A DNA stretch of 64,000 nt from Antilocapra americana (GCA_007570785.1 ML660201.1:38744588-38808587); one strand, 5' to 3'; shown: positions 11,101 to 23,650, numbered from the stretch's first letter. Notes: generated from the sequence alone by a model not told the origin. Made by a program: numbers and translations.

Positions 11101-12602
11101 TCAGTTCAGGTCAGTCGCTCAGTTGTGTCCGACTCTTGGCGACCCCATGAACCACAGCACGCCAGGCCTCCCTGTCCATCACCAACTCCCGGAGTTTACC
11201 CAAACTCACGTCCATTGAGTCGGTGATGCCATCCAGCCATCTCATCCTCTGTCGTCCCCTTCTCCTCCTGCCCTCAATCTTTCCCAGCATCAGGATCTTT
11301 TCAAATGAGTCAGCGTCAGGTGGCCAAAATATTGAAGTTTCAGCTTCAACTTCAGTCCTTCCAATGAACACCCACGACTGATTTCCTTTAGGATGGACTG
11401 GTTGAATCTCCTTGCAGTCCAAGGGACTCTGAAGAGTCTTCTCCAGCAACACAGTTCAAAAGCATCAATTCTTCTGCACTCAGCTTTCTCTATAGTCCAA
11501 CTCTCATGACCGTACATGACTACTGGAAAAGCCATAGCCTTGACTACATGAACCTTTGTTGACAAAGTAATGTCTCTGCTTTTTAATATGCTGTCTAGGT
11601 TGGTCATAACTGTCCTTCCAAGGAGTAAGCATCTTTTAATTTCATGGCTTCAATCACCATCTGCAGTGATTTTGGAACCCCAAAAGATAAAGTAAGCCAC
11701 TGTTTCCCCATATATTTGCCATGAAATGATGGGACCAGATGCCATGATCTTAGTTTTCTGAATGTTGAGCTTTAAGCCAACTTTTTCACTCTCCTCTTTT
11801 GCTTTCATCAATAGGCTCTTCAGTTTTTCTTCCCTTTCTGCCATAAGGGTGGTGTCATCTGCATATCTGAGGTTATTGATATTTCTCCCAGCAATGTTGA
11901 TTACAGCTTGTGCTTCATCTAGCCCAGCATTTCTCATGATGTACTCTGCATATAAGTTAAATAAGCAGGGTGACAATATATAGCTTTGACGTACTCCTTT
12001 TCCTATTTGGAACCAGTCTGTTGTTCCATGTCCAGTTCTAACTGCTGCTTCCTGACCTACATACATGTCTCTCAAGAGGCAGATAAGGTATTCCCATCTC
12101 TTTCAGAATTTTCCACAGTTTATTGTGATCCACACAGTCAAAGGCTTTGGCATAGTTAATAAAGCAGAAATAGGTGTTTTTCTGGAACTCTCTTGCATTT
12201 TCAATGATCCAGCAGATGTTGGCAGTTCAATCTCTGGTTCCTCTGCCTTTTCTAAAACCAGCTTGGACATCTGGAAGTTCACAGTTCACACATTGCTGAA
12301 GCCTGGCTTGGAAAATTTTGAGCAATACTTTGCTAGTGTGTGAGATGAGTGCAATTGTGTGGTAGTTTGAGCATTCTTTGGTGTTGCCTTTTTTGGGGAT
12401 TGGAATGAAAACTGACCTTTTCCTGTCCTGTGGCCATTGCTGAGCTTTCCAAATTTGCTGACGTATTGAGTGCAGCACTTTCACAACATCATCTTTCAGG
12501 ATTTGAAATAGCTCAACTGGAATTCCATCACTGCATCTTTGGAATTTTTAATTTCTTCCTGAACTACCACATTCTCCCAGGACCTCTTGAGAGGTGATCC
12601 AG
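11101..12602 (-). mobile_element. BovB LINE, 3' half, antisense
   Basis: About 1.5 kb of BovB on the minus strand: tail at 11101, the C-terminal region, the YADDTT reverse transcriptase motif (RYADDTTLMAE, near 11850), IGKGVRQS-LSPCLFNLY, and the finger region IPIPKKGNTKECSNY near 12400. It is broken by several frameshifts. The right end at the GGATCACC segment is joined after an internal deletion. Confidence 0.95.
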
Positions 12603-13210
12603 GCTGAAGTTCAGCATCCCCTCATTGTCAGAGCACAAAATGCATTCCATGTGCTCTTGACTTTATTACATGCTATCCATCAGTACACTGCAGGTACCTT
12701 TCAGGCCTTTAATTCCATTGAGAATGTTTCTTGATACAGATTACTTTCATTTGCCCTAATTTTTATGCATTATCCACAGAGTTAGCTAGTTTTGAAACTT
12801 GATGAACACGTTTCTCAGAGGTCGTAATTCTTTACGTTTTTGCTATATCTCATTTCTTGCCCTGTCCTTTGCTAATAATGAGTCAAAAATTCCTCATTTC
12901 TTTTCTCACTCAGATTAAGCCATATATCATAAGCATGGATGTAAAAAGGTGTTTTTTCTTGGTCCAAAAATCCTATTGCTGTTTGAAATTTTCATGTAAA
13001 CTGTGGAAATCAATTTACTTCCATTATTGAAAACTAACCATTTTCTTGTAATGTAAACTACGTTTTGGCTTTTTTTCTTAAAAGTAGTGTGCAGGTCAAA
13101 CTTTATTATTTGTATAATTTGTATTAATTTTTTTGTATTTATTAGTTTTTATAGATTTGTTATAGAACAGAGATTTATATTACAAAATTTATCTTCCTTG
13201 AGTAGAGTGA
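12603..13210. other. unassigned non-coding DNA
   Basis: No gene or nameable repeat seen. Confidence 0.45.
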
Positions 13211-13221
13211 GAATTGCCTAG

Positions 13222-13496
13222 CTGCTGCTGCTGCTAAGTTGCTTCAGTCGTGTCCGACTCTGTGCGACCCCATAGACCGCAGCCCACAAGGCCTCCCCGT
13301 CCTTGGGATTCTCCAGGCAAGAACACTGGAGTGGGTTGTCATTTCCTTCTCCAGTGCATGAAAGTGAAAAGTGAAAGTGAAGTCACTCAGTCGTGTCCGA
13401 CTCTTCTGACCCCATGGACTGTAGCCTACCAGGCTCCTCCGTCCATGGGATTTTTCAAGCAAGAGTACTGGAGTGGGTTGCCATTTTCTTCTCCAA
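13222..13496 (-). mobile_element. BOVA2 SINE dimer, antisense
   Basis: Two BovA monomers in tandem ('cactcagtcgtgtccgactc' twice) begin with a CTG-repeat edge. They are flanked by 11-bp direct repeats with one mismatch, GAATTGCCTAG (13211-13221) and GAAATGCCTAG (13497-13507), read as the TSD. Confidence 0.93.
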
Positions 13497-13507
13497 GAAA
13501 TGCCTAG

Positions 13508-14385
13508 GAAAGTTCATTAATGAATCTTGAAAACTTTGGTCATGAACTTCTTACATTGTCCTCTTAGCATACTTCAATGATACTGAATACCTCTTAAATA
13601 CAGGATATGAGTAATGCTGTATCTAGTGAAACTCTAAGAAGAATTTTAAATGTAATCATCATTAGCAACAATTCTAAAACCGGCATGTTCTTACTCAGTA
13701 CTTTGGCTTCCTTGCTATTTTAATTCTATATATTTGCTTTCTTTACATAAGATATGCTACTATTAACTTGATCTAATGCAAATTACAGTAGAATGGCCTG
13801 GAATCTGTGTATCTTATACATTATCAACTAGATGTTTTTAAACTAGTCTCAATGTTAGTAACAGTAACTCTACAAAAGGAAAAAATAAACATGATGTAAA
13901 TTTCAATTTTTGATAGATTTGAGTGATGATAGTCTAAAATGTTCACTGACCTTTTATCATGACTTTTCTTGACTTAATGCAGTTTATTTTTTAATGAGTC
14001 TTTTTAAAATATAATACCCTAACTTCATTTCTTGTTATTATCTAGTTGGGGAAAATGGTTTTAAAAACACAGAATGTAAATATTTTAAGAATGACTACTA
14101 TCTGAAAAGTTTACTAAAACTCCTGGCAAAAGACATTATAGTAACATTTAGAATCATAGATATTTGATGTTCTCTCTGCCGATCATTATTTTTCTTCAAT
14201 TTATAAACTCATAATAAAAATATGTTACTAAAATGGGAAATATTTTTAAATGACAGTGCTTCAGAAACAGAATAAATATGGGAGGAAATTTAAGAGTAAA
14301 GATTTCTAAATATTCTACATTTATATTTTCTTTTTAGGACCAACTGAAAGTATAGAAATGTAATAGTAACTAATTGAACACAATG
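13508..14385. other. unassigned AT-rich DNA
   Basis: No gene signal or nameable repeat. Confidence 0.45.
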
Positions 14386-14389
14386 GTCC

Positions 14390-15160
14390 CCAACTCTAGT
14401 GTATATAATAATCATCTGTCAGGCTTTTAGTAGGAGTGAGGTGGGACAGGGGGTTAATGGGACAATCCTAGAGTCGCAACTAGGTGTTCACCAATTGAGT
14501 TTGGTTCTGAAACTGACTCATGGAGTGAATAATGATAGATCCCACAGGTTAAGTAAGGGCTCAGTCCCACAATACTGCCCCCACTTCAGACACCCACTTT
14601 AATAAGGTGGGAGCCACTCCTAATTCTGACCAGCCATCTGTAATTTGTGAATTTCCATGACCCCTCCTGAGGTTCAGTAATTGCTAAAATAACTCACAGA
14701 ACTCAGGAAAGAAAGTGCTTTACTAGCATTTACTAGCGGTTTATCATAAAAGGTACAACTCAGGACCAGCAAATGGGGTGAAGAGCTTCCAAGCCCTCAG
14801 GACTCACCACAGTCCCAGTAACCCAGAAACACTATGAACTCGCATTGTTTAGGGGTTATTACGGACATTGTACTAAATAGGTACAGTTGATTAAATCATT
14901 GGCCATTTGTGTTTGTAAGTTCCAATCTTTCAACCACATGGCTAGCTCCTGTGGCAATCAGCCCCATCTTGAAGTATCTAGGGACGCACTGAGTCACCTC
15001 ATTGACATAAACTTAGGTAAGGTTGGAAGGGGCTTGTTATGAATTACAAACAAACAAACAAAATGTGCCTATCACTAAGGCAATTCCAAGGGCTTTAGGA
15101 GCTCTGTCCCAGGAATTGGAAGACCAAGACCAGATATATCTTTATTGTGTATATGTGTAT
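14390..15160. repeat. old LTR-like interspersed repeat
   Basis: 'aataactcacagaactcagg', 'gcggtttatcataaaaggta', 'gattaaatcattggccat' and 'cctcattgacataaac' form an ordered block that I recall from old mammalian LTR elements (ERVL/MaLR class). The exact family is uncertain. A SINE follows at its right end. Confidence 0.5.
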
Positions 15161-15161
15161 G

Positions 15162-15262
15162 TGTGTGTGTTAGTTGCTCAGCTGTGTCATATTCTTTGCA
15201 ACCCACAAACTGTAGCCCGCCAGGCTCCTCTGTCCTTCAAATTCTCCAGGCAAGAATATCTT
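15162..15262 (-). mobile_element. BovA SINE monomer, antisense
   Basis: 'gttagttgctcagctgtgtc' to 'ttctccaggcaagaatatc' is a diverged BovA unit. Confidence 0.8.
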
Positions 15263-15645
15263 TCTTACCATACCACTGATAGGCACTGGGATTGTTTCCA
15301 AATATTATAGTTTCCCTTCCAGACATATGGTAGAATTTTACTCCTCTCTCCTGTTATTATGTTGGCCGTATGACTTGCTTTAGCTGGTAAAGATGAGAAG
15401 TGGCATTGGTGTACTAGGAGGAAGCTGTAGAAGTTAGTGTGCCCGTCACCGTATTCCCATCTCAGTGCTCCGGTTACTTCTGAAGAATGTACCATCCCTG
15501 GGTCCTGAGTTACTGGAATAAAACTGCTTACTGCCCCTATGAGACTTAAGTGTGAACAGGAAAGAATTTTTTTGCCATTTTGTTAAGCTTCTCAGATTTC
15601 GGGGTTACTTATTACTGTGGCTTAGCCCATTCTAACTGATACAAG
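15263..15645. repeat. possible old LTR or DNA-transposon remnant
   Basis: The 3' end 'ttagcccattctaactgata' preceded by 'ggggttacttattactg' resembles the end of old mammalian repeats; assignment is weak. Confidence 0.3.
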
Positions 15646-15689
15646 GTTTAAAAAATAAAAGTTAGTCACAGGTTACAGCATGTATTTTC

Positions 15690-16604
15690 TTAGTTCACTA
15701 AAGTTTGTTGTCATTAATCATTGTTGAATTTTATTGAATACTCTTTTCTGTATCTATTGAATTAGTCCTATTTTTTCTGTTAATATTGTGGGTTACTTTA
15801 CAGATTCTCTCATATTTAAACATCTTCCCGTTCCTGAGATGATCCCTGAGATCATCATATATGGTATATGTTGGTATATATTGTTAGATTCAGGTTTCTA
15901 TTTGTTTAGGTCTTTTAAATATATTTTCATTAAATAAATTAATTTATAACTCTTCACATCCTTATATGGTATTAGTAATAAGGTTATATTTGATGAACTT
16001 GGGAAGCTTTTATTCTTTTTCTCATCTCAAACAGTCTGTATTGAGTTCCTTTAAGTTTTGATAAAACTTGTCATTAAAACATCTGGACCTTGCACTTTTT
16101 GGTAGATGGAATTTTGACCATTGATAACAATTTTTTAGTGATTACACGTATCTTTAGCTTTCCTATTTCTTCTTGAGTCAGTTTTAATAATTGTATTATT
16201 CTAAGAAGTAGCTTTGTTTCAAATTCAATAGCATAAAGAATTATAAAAGTTACATGTTTTATGTAGCAATATAGTATATATTATATATAGAATGGTACAT
16301 ATAAAGTTTCTGTCCTTTATTGTGTCTGTACAGTGTTAATATTGTATTTTTATTTCTAATTGTATACTTTTCTCAACTATTCTTCCCAGAAACTTTCTAT
16401 TTCATTGGTCTTTTCAAAGAATTGGATTTTTGCTTTAGTTGATACTCTAGCTTCCACTTTGATTATTCTTTTAATTTTAACTTTCTTTCTACTTTTATGA
16501 GTATATTATTTTTCTAACCTCTTGAGTATTTAAATATCAATATTTAAGCTAAGAAGCTTAACCTTTTAATAGGCAATTTAAAGCTATACATTATGATGTA
16601 TATC
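15690..16604 (-). mobile_element. old L1 ORF2, antisense, decayed
   Basis: 'tgttgaattttattgaata', 'gtatctattgaattag', 'taaaacatctggaccttgc' and 'ttgatactctagcttcc' follow the order of the L1 ORF2 reverse transcriptase region read antisense. All frames are destroyed. Confidence 0.75.
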
Positions 16605-16818
16605 AGATTTTTATGTGTACAATCTTGAAGTCTAATCTTGGCTACTTTGGAAATTATATGTTTCACTTCTGTCCTTTTAGAGGTCACCTTTAAATTTATA
16701 ACATTCACGTTTGTCTTAACATCATTGAATTTAAACAGCTCATCCCCTTACAAAAAAATGGAGAAAACTTTGATTCCAATTGTATCTACCCTTCTCATCC
16801 TCTCTTCTTTTATCACCT

Positions 16819-16943
16819 GTGTGTGTTAGTCACTCAGTTGTGTCCGACTCTTTGCAACCCCATGGACTGTAGTCCACCAGGCTCCTCTGTCCATGGGATT
16901 CTCCAGCCAAGAATTCTGGAGTGGGTTGCCATTCCCTTCTCCA
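16819..16943 (-). mobile_element. BovA SINE monomer, antisense
   Basis: 'gttagtcactcagttgtgtc' to 'gggttgccattcccttctcc' is a BovA unit directly upstream of a BovB. Confidence 0.88.
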
Positions 16944-16975
16944 TCTGTTATTTATTGGTACTCCATTATTTAATT

Positions 16976-17843
16976 TATATGCAGAGTAATCCTGCAAAAT
17001 GCTGGGCTGGATGAATCACAAGCTGGAATCAAGATTGCTGGAAGAAATATCAATAACCTCACATATGTAGATGACACCACTCTTAAGGCAGAAAGTGAAG
17101 AACTAAAGAGCCTCTTGATAAAAGTGAAAGAGGAGAGTGAAAAACTTGGTTTAAAACTCAACATTCAGAAAACTAAGATTGTGGCATCCGATCCCATCAC
17201 TTCATGGCAAATAGATGGGGAAACAATGGAAACAATGAGAGACTTAATTTTGGGGGACTCCAAAATCACTGCAGGTGGTGACTGCAGCCATGAAATTAAA
17301 AGACGCTTAACCCCTTGGAAGAAAAGCTATGACCAACCTAGATAGCATATTAAAAAGCAGGGACATTGCTTTTCGGACAAAGGTCCATCTAGTCAAAGCT
17401 GTGGTTTTTCCAGTAGTCATGTATGGATGTGAGAGTTGGACTATAAAGAAAGCTGAACCCCAAAGAATTGATGCTTTTGAACTGTGGTATTGGAGAAGAC
17501 TCTTGAGAATTCCTTGGATTGCATGTAGATCAAACCAGTCAGTCATAAAGGAAATCAGTCCTGAATATTCATTGGAAGGACTGATGTTGATGCTGAAGCT
17601 CCAATACTTTGGCCACCTGATGCGAAGAACTGACTCATTTGAAAAAACCCTGATGCTGGGAAAGATTGAAGGCAAGAGGAGAAGGGGACAACAGAGGATG
17701 AGATGGTTGGATGGCATCACTGACTCGATGGACATGAGTTTGAGTAAGCTCTAGGAGTTGGTGCTGGACAGGGAGGCCTGGCGTACTGCAGTCGAGGGGA
17801 TCGCAAAGAGGTGGACATGACTGAGCGACTGAACAGAACAGTT
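16976..17843 (+). mobile_element. BovB LINE, 3' portion
   Basis: It starts in the RT domain at the YAEYI-NA-LDE region and runs to the GACTGAGCGACTGAACAGAAC tail. The catalytic motif reads YVDD at 17064-17075, where most copies have YADD. The C-terminal part is open from 17329 to 17754. Confidence 0.94.
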
Positions 17844-18410
17844 TTTAACCAAGATATGGAAATGTAGGGATGGCTTATGGCTGACAAACTGAATCAAGAA
17901 TGAGAGTGAACTAATTGGGAAAAGCTTTCTAGGCATTCTCTTTTAATATCTATTCAAAATAATACTAAAGAAAATCCCAGTAACTATTCTAGACCGTGAA
18001 GATACAAAGAGGAATAAGATAAATTTTTCTTTCCTTAGGGAGTGTTAATAGTCTATTGAAGAAAGTGATGTAGAACAAATAGACAGATGGCAGACAGATC
18101 TGAGGAGAAATAGGCACAGACTTTTGGTCTTTATTCTGTAGACAAAGGGGTCATGTTTTTTTGTATACAGGAAGATAACATAGAGGTTATCTTTCTAAAG
18201 ACATGTTAAGTTGCTTAGAGAAAAACTGAAAGCAGTGAGTCAAGTTGGGAGGCTGTTACTGTCAAGTCAGGCCAGCGATGATGTATTTGGTAAAGCAAGA
18301 GGAAAAGTGAAGATGAATAGGAAGGAGCAGTGGATTTCAGAAATGAGGACTCAGAGAAAATTTTCAGAGTTAATAGAAGCAGAGAATGGAAAGCTAAAAT
18401 TTCTTAAGCA
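17844..18410. other. unassigned, possibly an old repeat
   Basis: 18050-18400 resembles a widespread old mammalian repeat ('gtgagtcaagttgggaggct') that I cannot name; the same type may recur at 27600-28040. Confidence 0.3.
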
Positions 18411-18446
18411 GTGACACCATGCCAGGCATTTTATCAAGAATTTCCC
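18411..18446 (-). repeat. MIR SINE, antisense, left piece
   Basis: 'accatgccaggcattttatc' is the reverse-complement MIR 3' end. The MIR is split by the L1 at 18447 and resumes at 20559. Confidence 0.65.
18436..18446. repeat. L1 TSD, left copy
   Basis: AAGAATTTCCC, repeated exactly at 20548-20558. Confidence 0.9.
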
Positions 18447-20240
18447 ACAGCAATCAGAGCAGATAAAGAAATCAAAGGAATACAGATTGGAAAAGAAGAA
18501 GTAAAACTCTCTCTGTTTGCTGATGACATGATCCTCTATATTGAAAACCCTAAAGACTCTACGAGAAAATTACTAGAGCTAATCAGTGAATATAGCAAAG
18601 TTTCAGGATACAAAATCAACACACAGAAATCCCTGGCATTCCTATACACGAACAGTGAGAAATCAGAAAGAGAAATTAAGGAAACAATCCCATTCACCAT
18701 CGAAACAAAAAGAATAAAATACTTAGGAGTATTTCTACCTAAAGAATCAAAAGACTTGTATATAGAAAACTATAGAACACTGATGAAAGAAATCAAGGAG
18801 GACACAAACAGATGGAGAAATGTACCGTGCTCATGGATTGGAAGAATCAATATAGTGAAAATGAGTATACTACCTAAAGCAATCTATAGATTCAATGCAA
18901 TTCCTATCAAGCTACCAGAGGTCTTCTTCAAAGAATTAGAACAAATAATTTCTCAATTTGTATGGAAATACAAAAAACCTCGTATAGCCAAAGCAATCTT
19001 GAGAAAGAAGAATGGAACTGGCGGAATCAACCTACCTGACTTTAGGCTATACTACAAATCCACAGTCATTAAGACAGTATGGTACTGGCACAAAGACAGA
19101 AACATAGATCAATGGAACAGAATAGAAAGCCCAGAGATAAATCCACGCATCTATGGACACCTTATCTTTGACAAAGGAGGCAAGAATATACAATGGAGAA
19201 AAGACAACCTCTTTAACAAGTGGTGCTGGGAAAACTGGACAGCCACTTGTAAAAGAATGAAACTAGATCACTTTCTAACACCATACACAAAGATAAACTC
19301 AAAATGGATCAAAGATCTAAGCATAAGACCAGAAACTATAAAACTCCTAGAGGATAACATAGGCAAAACACTCTCTGCTATAATCCAAAGCGGGATACTC
19401 CATGACCCACCTCCCAGAATAATGGAAATAAAAACACGAATAAACAAATGGGACCTAATTAAAATTAAAAGCTTTTGCACAACAAAGGAAACTATAAGCA
19501 AGGTGAAAAGAGAGCCTTCAGAATGGGAGAAAATAATAGCCAATGAAGCAACAGACAAACAATTAATCTCAAAAATTTACAAACAACTCCTGCAGCTCCA
19601 TTCTAGAAAAATAAACAACCCAATTAAAAAGTGGGCCAAAGAACTTAACAGACATTTCTCCAAGGAAGATATAAAAATGGCTAACAAACACATGAAAAGA
19701 TGCTCAACATCACTCATTATCAGAGAAATGCAAATCAAAACCACAATGAGGTACCACTTTACACCAGTCAGAATGGCTGCCATCCAAAAGTCTACAAGCA
19801 ATAAATGCTGGAGAGGATGTGGAGAAAAGGGAACCCTCTTACACTGTTGGTGGGAATGCAAACTAGTACAGCCACTATGGAAAACAGTGTGGAGGTTCCT
19901 TAAAAAGCTGCAAATAGACCTGCCATATGACCCGGCAATCCCACTGCTGGGCATATACACCGAGGAAACCAGAATTGAAAGAGCCACGTGCACCCCAATG
20001 TTCATCGCTGCATTGTTTACAATAGCCAGGACATGGAAGCAACCTAGATGCCCATCAACTGACGAATGGATAAGAAAGCTGTGGTATATATACACAATGG
20101 AATATTACTCAGCATTAAAAAAAAATTCATTTGAAGCAATTCTACTCAGATGGACGAAACTGGAGCCCATTATCCAGAGTGAAGTAAGCCAGAAGCAAAA
20201 ACAACAATACAGTATATTAACACATATATATGGAATTTAG
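18447..20240 (+). pseudogene. L1 ORF2 C-terminal half, open but lacking its N-terminus
   Basis: About 597 codons without a stop, ending TAG at 20238. They encode the later part of L1 ORF2p: the reverse transcriptase catalytic FADD ([12 protein letters not shown], bases 18516-18527), the thumb and following region, and the C-terminal Cys-rich motif [18 protein letters not shown] (C-x3-C-x7-H-x4-C) near 19806-19860. The endonuclease domain and earlier RT blocks are missing because the element is 5'-truncated, so no active protein is expected. The frame extends upstream to a GTG at 18411 only by chance into host DNA. Minus-strand open frames at 19268-20095 are shadows. Confidence 0.93.
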
Positions 20241-20547
20241 AAAGACAGTAATGAGAACCCAACATGGGAGACAACAAAAGGAACGCAGATGTATAGAATA
20301 GACTTGTGGACTTTGTGGATGAGGGTAAGGGTGGGATGAGATGGGAGAAGGGCATTGAAGCATGTTAATTGTCATGTGTCTAATCAATCGCCAGCCCAGG
20401 ATTGATGCTCGGGTCTGGTGCAGCGAGAATTCCCGGGGGGGAGGGAGGAGGGAGGGGGGACCCGGAGGGGAAGCACATGTAAACCCATGGTGATATCATA
20501 ACAATGTATGGCTAAAACAATAATAAAAATTAAAAAAAAAAAAAAAA
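18447..20547 (+). mobile_element. young ruminant L1, 5'-truncated, with TSD and poly(A)
   Basis: A 2.1-kb insertion flanked by an 11-bp exact TSD. It carries the C-terminal half of ORF2, a G-rich 3' UTR patch (about 20434-20470) and a poly(A) tail (20532-20549). The open frame and intact tail suggest a recent insertion. Confidence 0.95.
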
Positions 20548-20558
20548 AAGAATTTCCC
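20548..20558. repeat. L1 TSD, right copy
   Basis: AAGAATTTCCC directly after the poly(A) tail. Confidence 0.9.
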
Positions 20559-20690
20559 TTAACTTTCACAACTCTTGAAGATAAGTGGTAACTTAAAGGT
20601 GAGAAAACAGGCTGAGAGAAGTTCATGAATAGCCCAGCAGCACTCCTGGAGAGCTATAACCCAGGGCTGTCAGGCTCCCAAACTGGTTTT
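20559..20690 (-). repeat. MIR SINE, antisense, right piece
   Basis: 'aaggtgagaaaacaggctga' and 'agcactcctggagagcta' continue the MIR that the L1 split. Confidence 0.65.
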
Positions 20691-20972
20691 TGTTCCCACT
20701 TCTTTTGTTACTTCTCTTTGGGAATTTTTTTTTCCTCTTGGAATTCTAATTGTTTTTTTCCCATGGAAGTCTGCTTCATATTATAGTTTTATAAAGTGGA
20801 ATGATAAACAAGTCAAGAGTTTCTAAATAACTGTAATTTGAAGCTTCAAATTATTTCTCAACTGTAAGCTCATTAAATCTTGCAAGGTAAGCCCTCTAAA
20901 GTTAGGAACAATTTGGCATCTCTTTCCATGTCGTTAAGCTACATCTGTCTTTCATGGTGATGATTCTGCCCT
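20691..20972. other. unassigned non-coding DNA
   Basis: No gene or repeat identified. Confidence 0.4.
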
Positions 20973-21000
20973 CCCCCCCCCCCCCCCCCCCCCCCCCCCC
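20973..21000. repeat. poly(C) run of 28
   Basis: 28 consecutive C, preceded by CCCT. The opposite strand is poly(G). Confidence 0.95.
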
Positions 21001-21538
21001 ATTTTTCTGTTTATGTCAACCTGTGGTTTGTGGGACTAAGGGTACTGATTATTCTCAGACCTGCTGGTGAGATTTATCAGAAACTAATTCAGAAGCTGTA
21101 CTCTCAGCACTAAGCTAGTTCACAGTTCAGAAAACAGTGATCACTCAGGGATGTCTGACATATACAGTGTAATCATAAATTGAAGAAATAGGAAGCCAGT
21201 AACAATTATTGATGGTTTATTGCAGGAGAAGTTCTTTTGGGCTTTTCAAAAGAAAAGTTTTATGTATGAGTAAATAGCAAAGATCTGATTATACTAAGCA
21301 ATTGGAATACTATTTCCAGCTTTTCCAGCCAAGTGTATTCTTCCTTTCCTCCCAACCAAACTCACAAGCATTTTCCCCCCTTTTCCCTTGAAGGCTAATT
21401 AGTTCCTTGGGAACTAAAGGAACAAGGAAATTATGAAGTTCAGAAATAGCCTGAGCCCACTCCTAAAATAAAATAATACCTTACACAGGTTAAATTAGAA
21501 TTTTGAGTTCAAAGATGAATACAGTCAACAGTGGTTTA
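21001..21538. other. unassigned non-coding DNA
   Basis: No paired splice sites or nameable repeat. Confidence 0.45.
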
Positions 21539-21539
21539 G

Positions 21540-21728
21540 AGCAACGAGCCTCAACCTTTTTGGCACCAGGGACTGGTTTTGTGGAAGACAGTTTTCCCAC
21601 AGCTGTGAGGTTGTAGGGAATGGTTTGGGGATAATTCAAGTGTATAACATCACTTTATTTCTATTATTATTATATTAATTCCACCTCAGTTCATCAGGCA
21701 TTAGATCCCAGAGGGTGAGGACCCTTGG
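21540..21728. mobile_element. old non-autonomous DNA-transposon-like fragment
   Basis: 'caacctttttggcaccaggg', 'ggttttgtggaagacag', 'cactttatttctattattat' and 'catcaggcattagatcc' are in the order of a common mammalian element that I believe is hAT-like. The family name is uncertain. Confidence 0.55.
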
Positions 21729-21744
21729 TTTAGAAGACATATGC

Positions 21745-21965
21745 TAGAGGCTGACTGTATGGTTTTAAACTCTGGTTCAACACTCACTAGCCATGCAATC
21801 CTAGGCAGTTTGCTTACTGTCCCTGTTCCTTAGATTCTTCATCTGTAACACTGGAAATAATAAGAAGACAAATCTCACAGGCTTCTTTGGAGATTACACA
21901 ATATATGTAAAGAATTTAGTGCTTGGTACAGAGTTGGTTCTATATAAGTATTTATTGTTGATACT
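21745..21965 (+). repeat. MIR SINE
   Basis: 'ctagccatgcaatcctaggc', 'ttagattcttcatctgtaac' and 'gagattacacaatatatg' match MIR. Confidence 0.82.
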
Positions 21966-23650
21966 ATCAGTCTTGATATTTATAAGCAATAATTTCTATT
22001 CCAAGTAATTATGGTGATTATTATTAAGCTTAAATAATACAATAGTTGATATCTTATTTCCAATAAGCAAGTTTTTAAGTATAATAAGAATGGATTTCTC
22101 TTTTATGCTTACCCATTATAGTGTTTTATTCTGATTTTATTATCTTTCAAGTAGAAAATATTTAAAACTGAGCTATAAGTTCTAAAACTGCTATATAAAT
22201 TGAGTATGACTTTTGTGCTTCTAAAAATGTATTTTCTTTGTTAAATTGGAAACAGTTTAGTGCACCCACTTTCCTTCTGCTCTAGGTAATCTATAGAAAA
22301 TTAAAATGACAAGAAAGGTGGGATTAACCAGATTTATGATTGGCAAAGGAAAGTTGTTAACAGCTTACATGTAGTAGGTGTAGCTATTTTAATAGATATA
22401 CCAGACTGGTCCATAAACCCACCTAGTTGCTGTGCTGTTCCACAGATGGCCATGTAAACAATTTAATGTCACTAAAATGCTTCTGGTAAAGAATTCTTTA
22501 AAACAAACTGCAATGACTTACCATTTTGAACTGTCTGAAATGCCGTTATGATCCTAATGGCCCACAGTTAGAGCATTTTTCTTCAAATGTCTCCCCTCCC
22601 CCACCCCCACCTTTCTGGCTATCCTGTTTCTATTCTAAACTTCTTTCATCTGCATATTCTTGATACCACTAATCAGGCTTAGGTTTAATTCTTGTGATCT
22701 ATCATCCACTGGATGTCCTTGCCCTACTCATTTGGCCTTGATTTGAAAAACATCTTGTCTTCTACTTATAACCTTGCTGAGTTGACTTTGGTAACTCTTA
22801 GGCTAGCCTTATCTTCATCTTCTTAGGCTTACTGGATCATGGGAAAGGGGAAACTTCATAGAGGGATCAACATGTTCAAAGGCTCAGTGATGAGAGGTTT
22901 ATGGCATTGAATTTAAGAAGGGATGTATACATTTAGTGGGTCCAGCATGTTGTACCTGTGGCATGCTTTCACCTGTGGTAATGACAGTCTGAGTAAACAT
23001 GTCACAAAGGCCCCACACTTCCTTGTTGATAGCCATGGCAGACAGTGCTAATCAATCATGACAACCCTGTAGGTCTTCGTAACAGAAACTCCAGATAGTT
23101 ACTACCAGCCTTTCAGTGTTGGAACTCAAGATGAAACCTATTTGCTCTCCAGGAGATGATTTTTGCAGGGCATAACATTTTCTTCAAATGGATTTTTCTT
23201 ATATTGATTCTCTATAAAAAAAAAAAAGAAAGAAAAAACTGAGACCAAAACATTAAATCTCAAACTTCGTGAAGTCGTTTCTTTAGGGAGGAAATATAAC
23301 ATGGTTCAGAATATCAGACATCTCAAGCAAGCCTTTGGCAAGTGCTAGATTTAGTCAGTTCATAGTTGAATTTTCTGACAAATGTAGAAAGTGCTGAAAC
23401 TCAATGCTGTTGCATAAGATGGAATCAATATAGGTTAGGTACCAGACAAGAAGCAGAGTTGAACTGAATTTCATTGTTGTCACACTGAGAGTCCTCATCT
23501 TTTGTGAAAAGATGGATTAAGAGGAGAGGCTCATTTTTTCAGGAGCTTTGATTATATGGAAACACTTGGATAAATACTTGGTTACAACCTCAGAGTTCTG
23601 AAATATGTACAAAATTCAGTCAGCTAATACATAAAGCATACATACCTTAG
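21966..23650. other. unassigned non-coding DNA
   Basis: About 1.7 kb with no recognised repeat, apart from an A-run at 23217-23240. No exon could be supported. Its low repeat load makes it one of the more unique intervals of the window. Confidence 0.45.

Noticed and set aside
13222..13240. CTG triplet repeat, also at 30643
   Set aside because: It is the ordinary (CTG)4 edge of the BOVA2 SINE, not an expandable microsatellite of note.
19268..20095. Minus-strand open frames of 96 and 172 residues
   Set aside because: Shadows of the L1 ORF2 frame on the + strand; the same shadows occur in the second L1 at 40822-41421.
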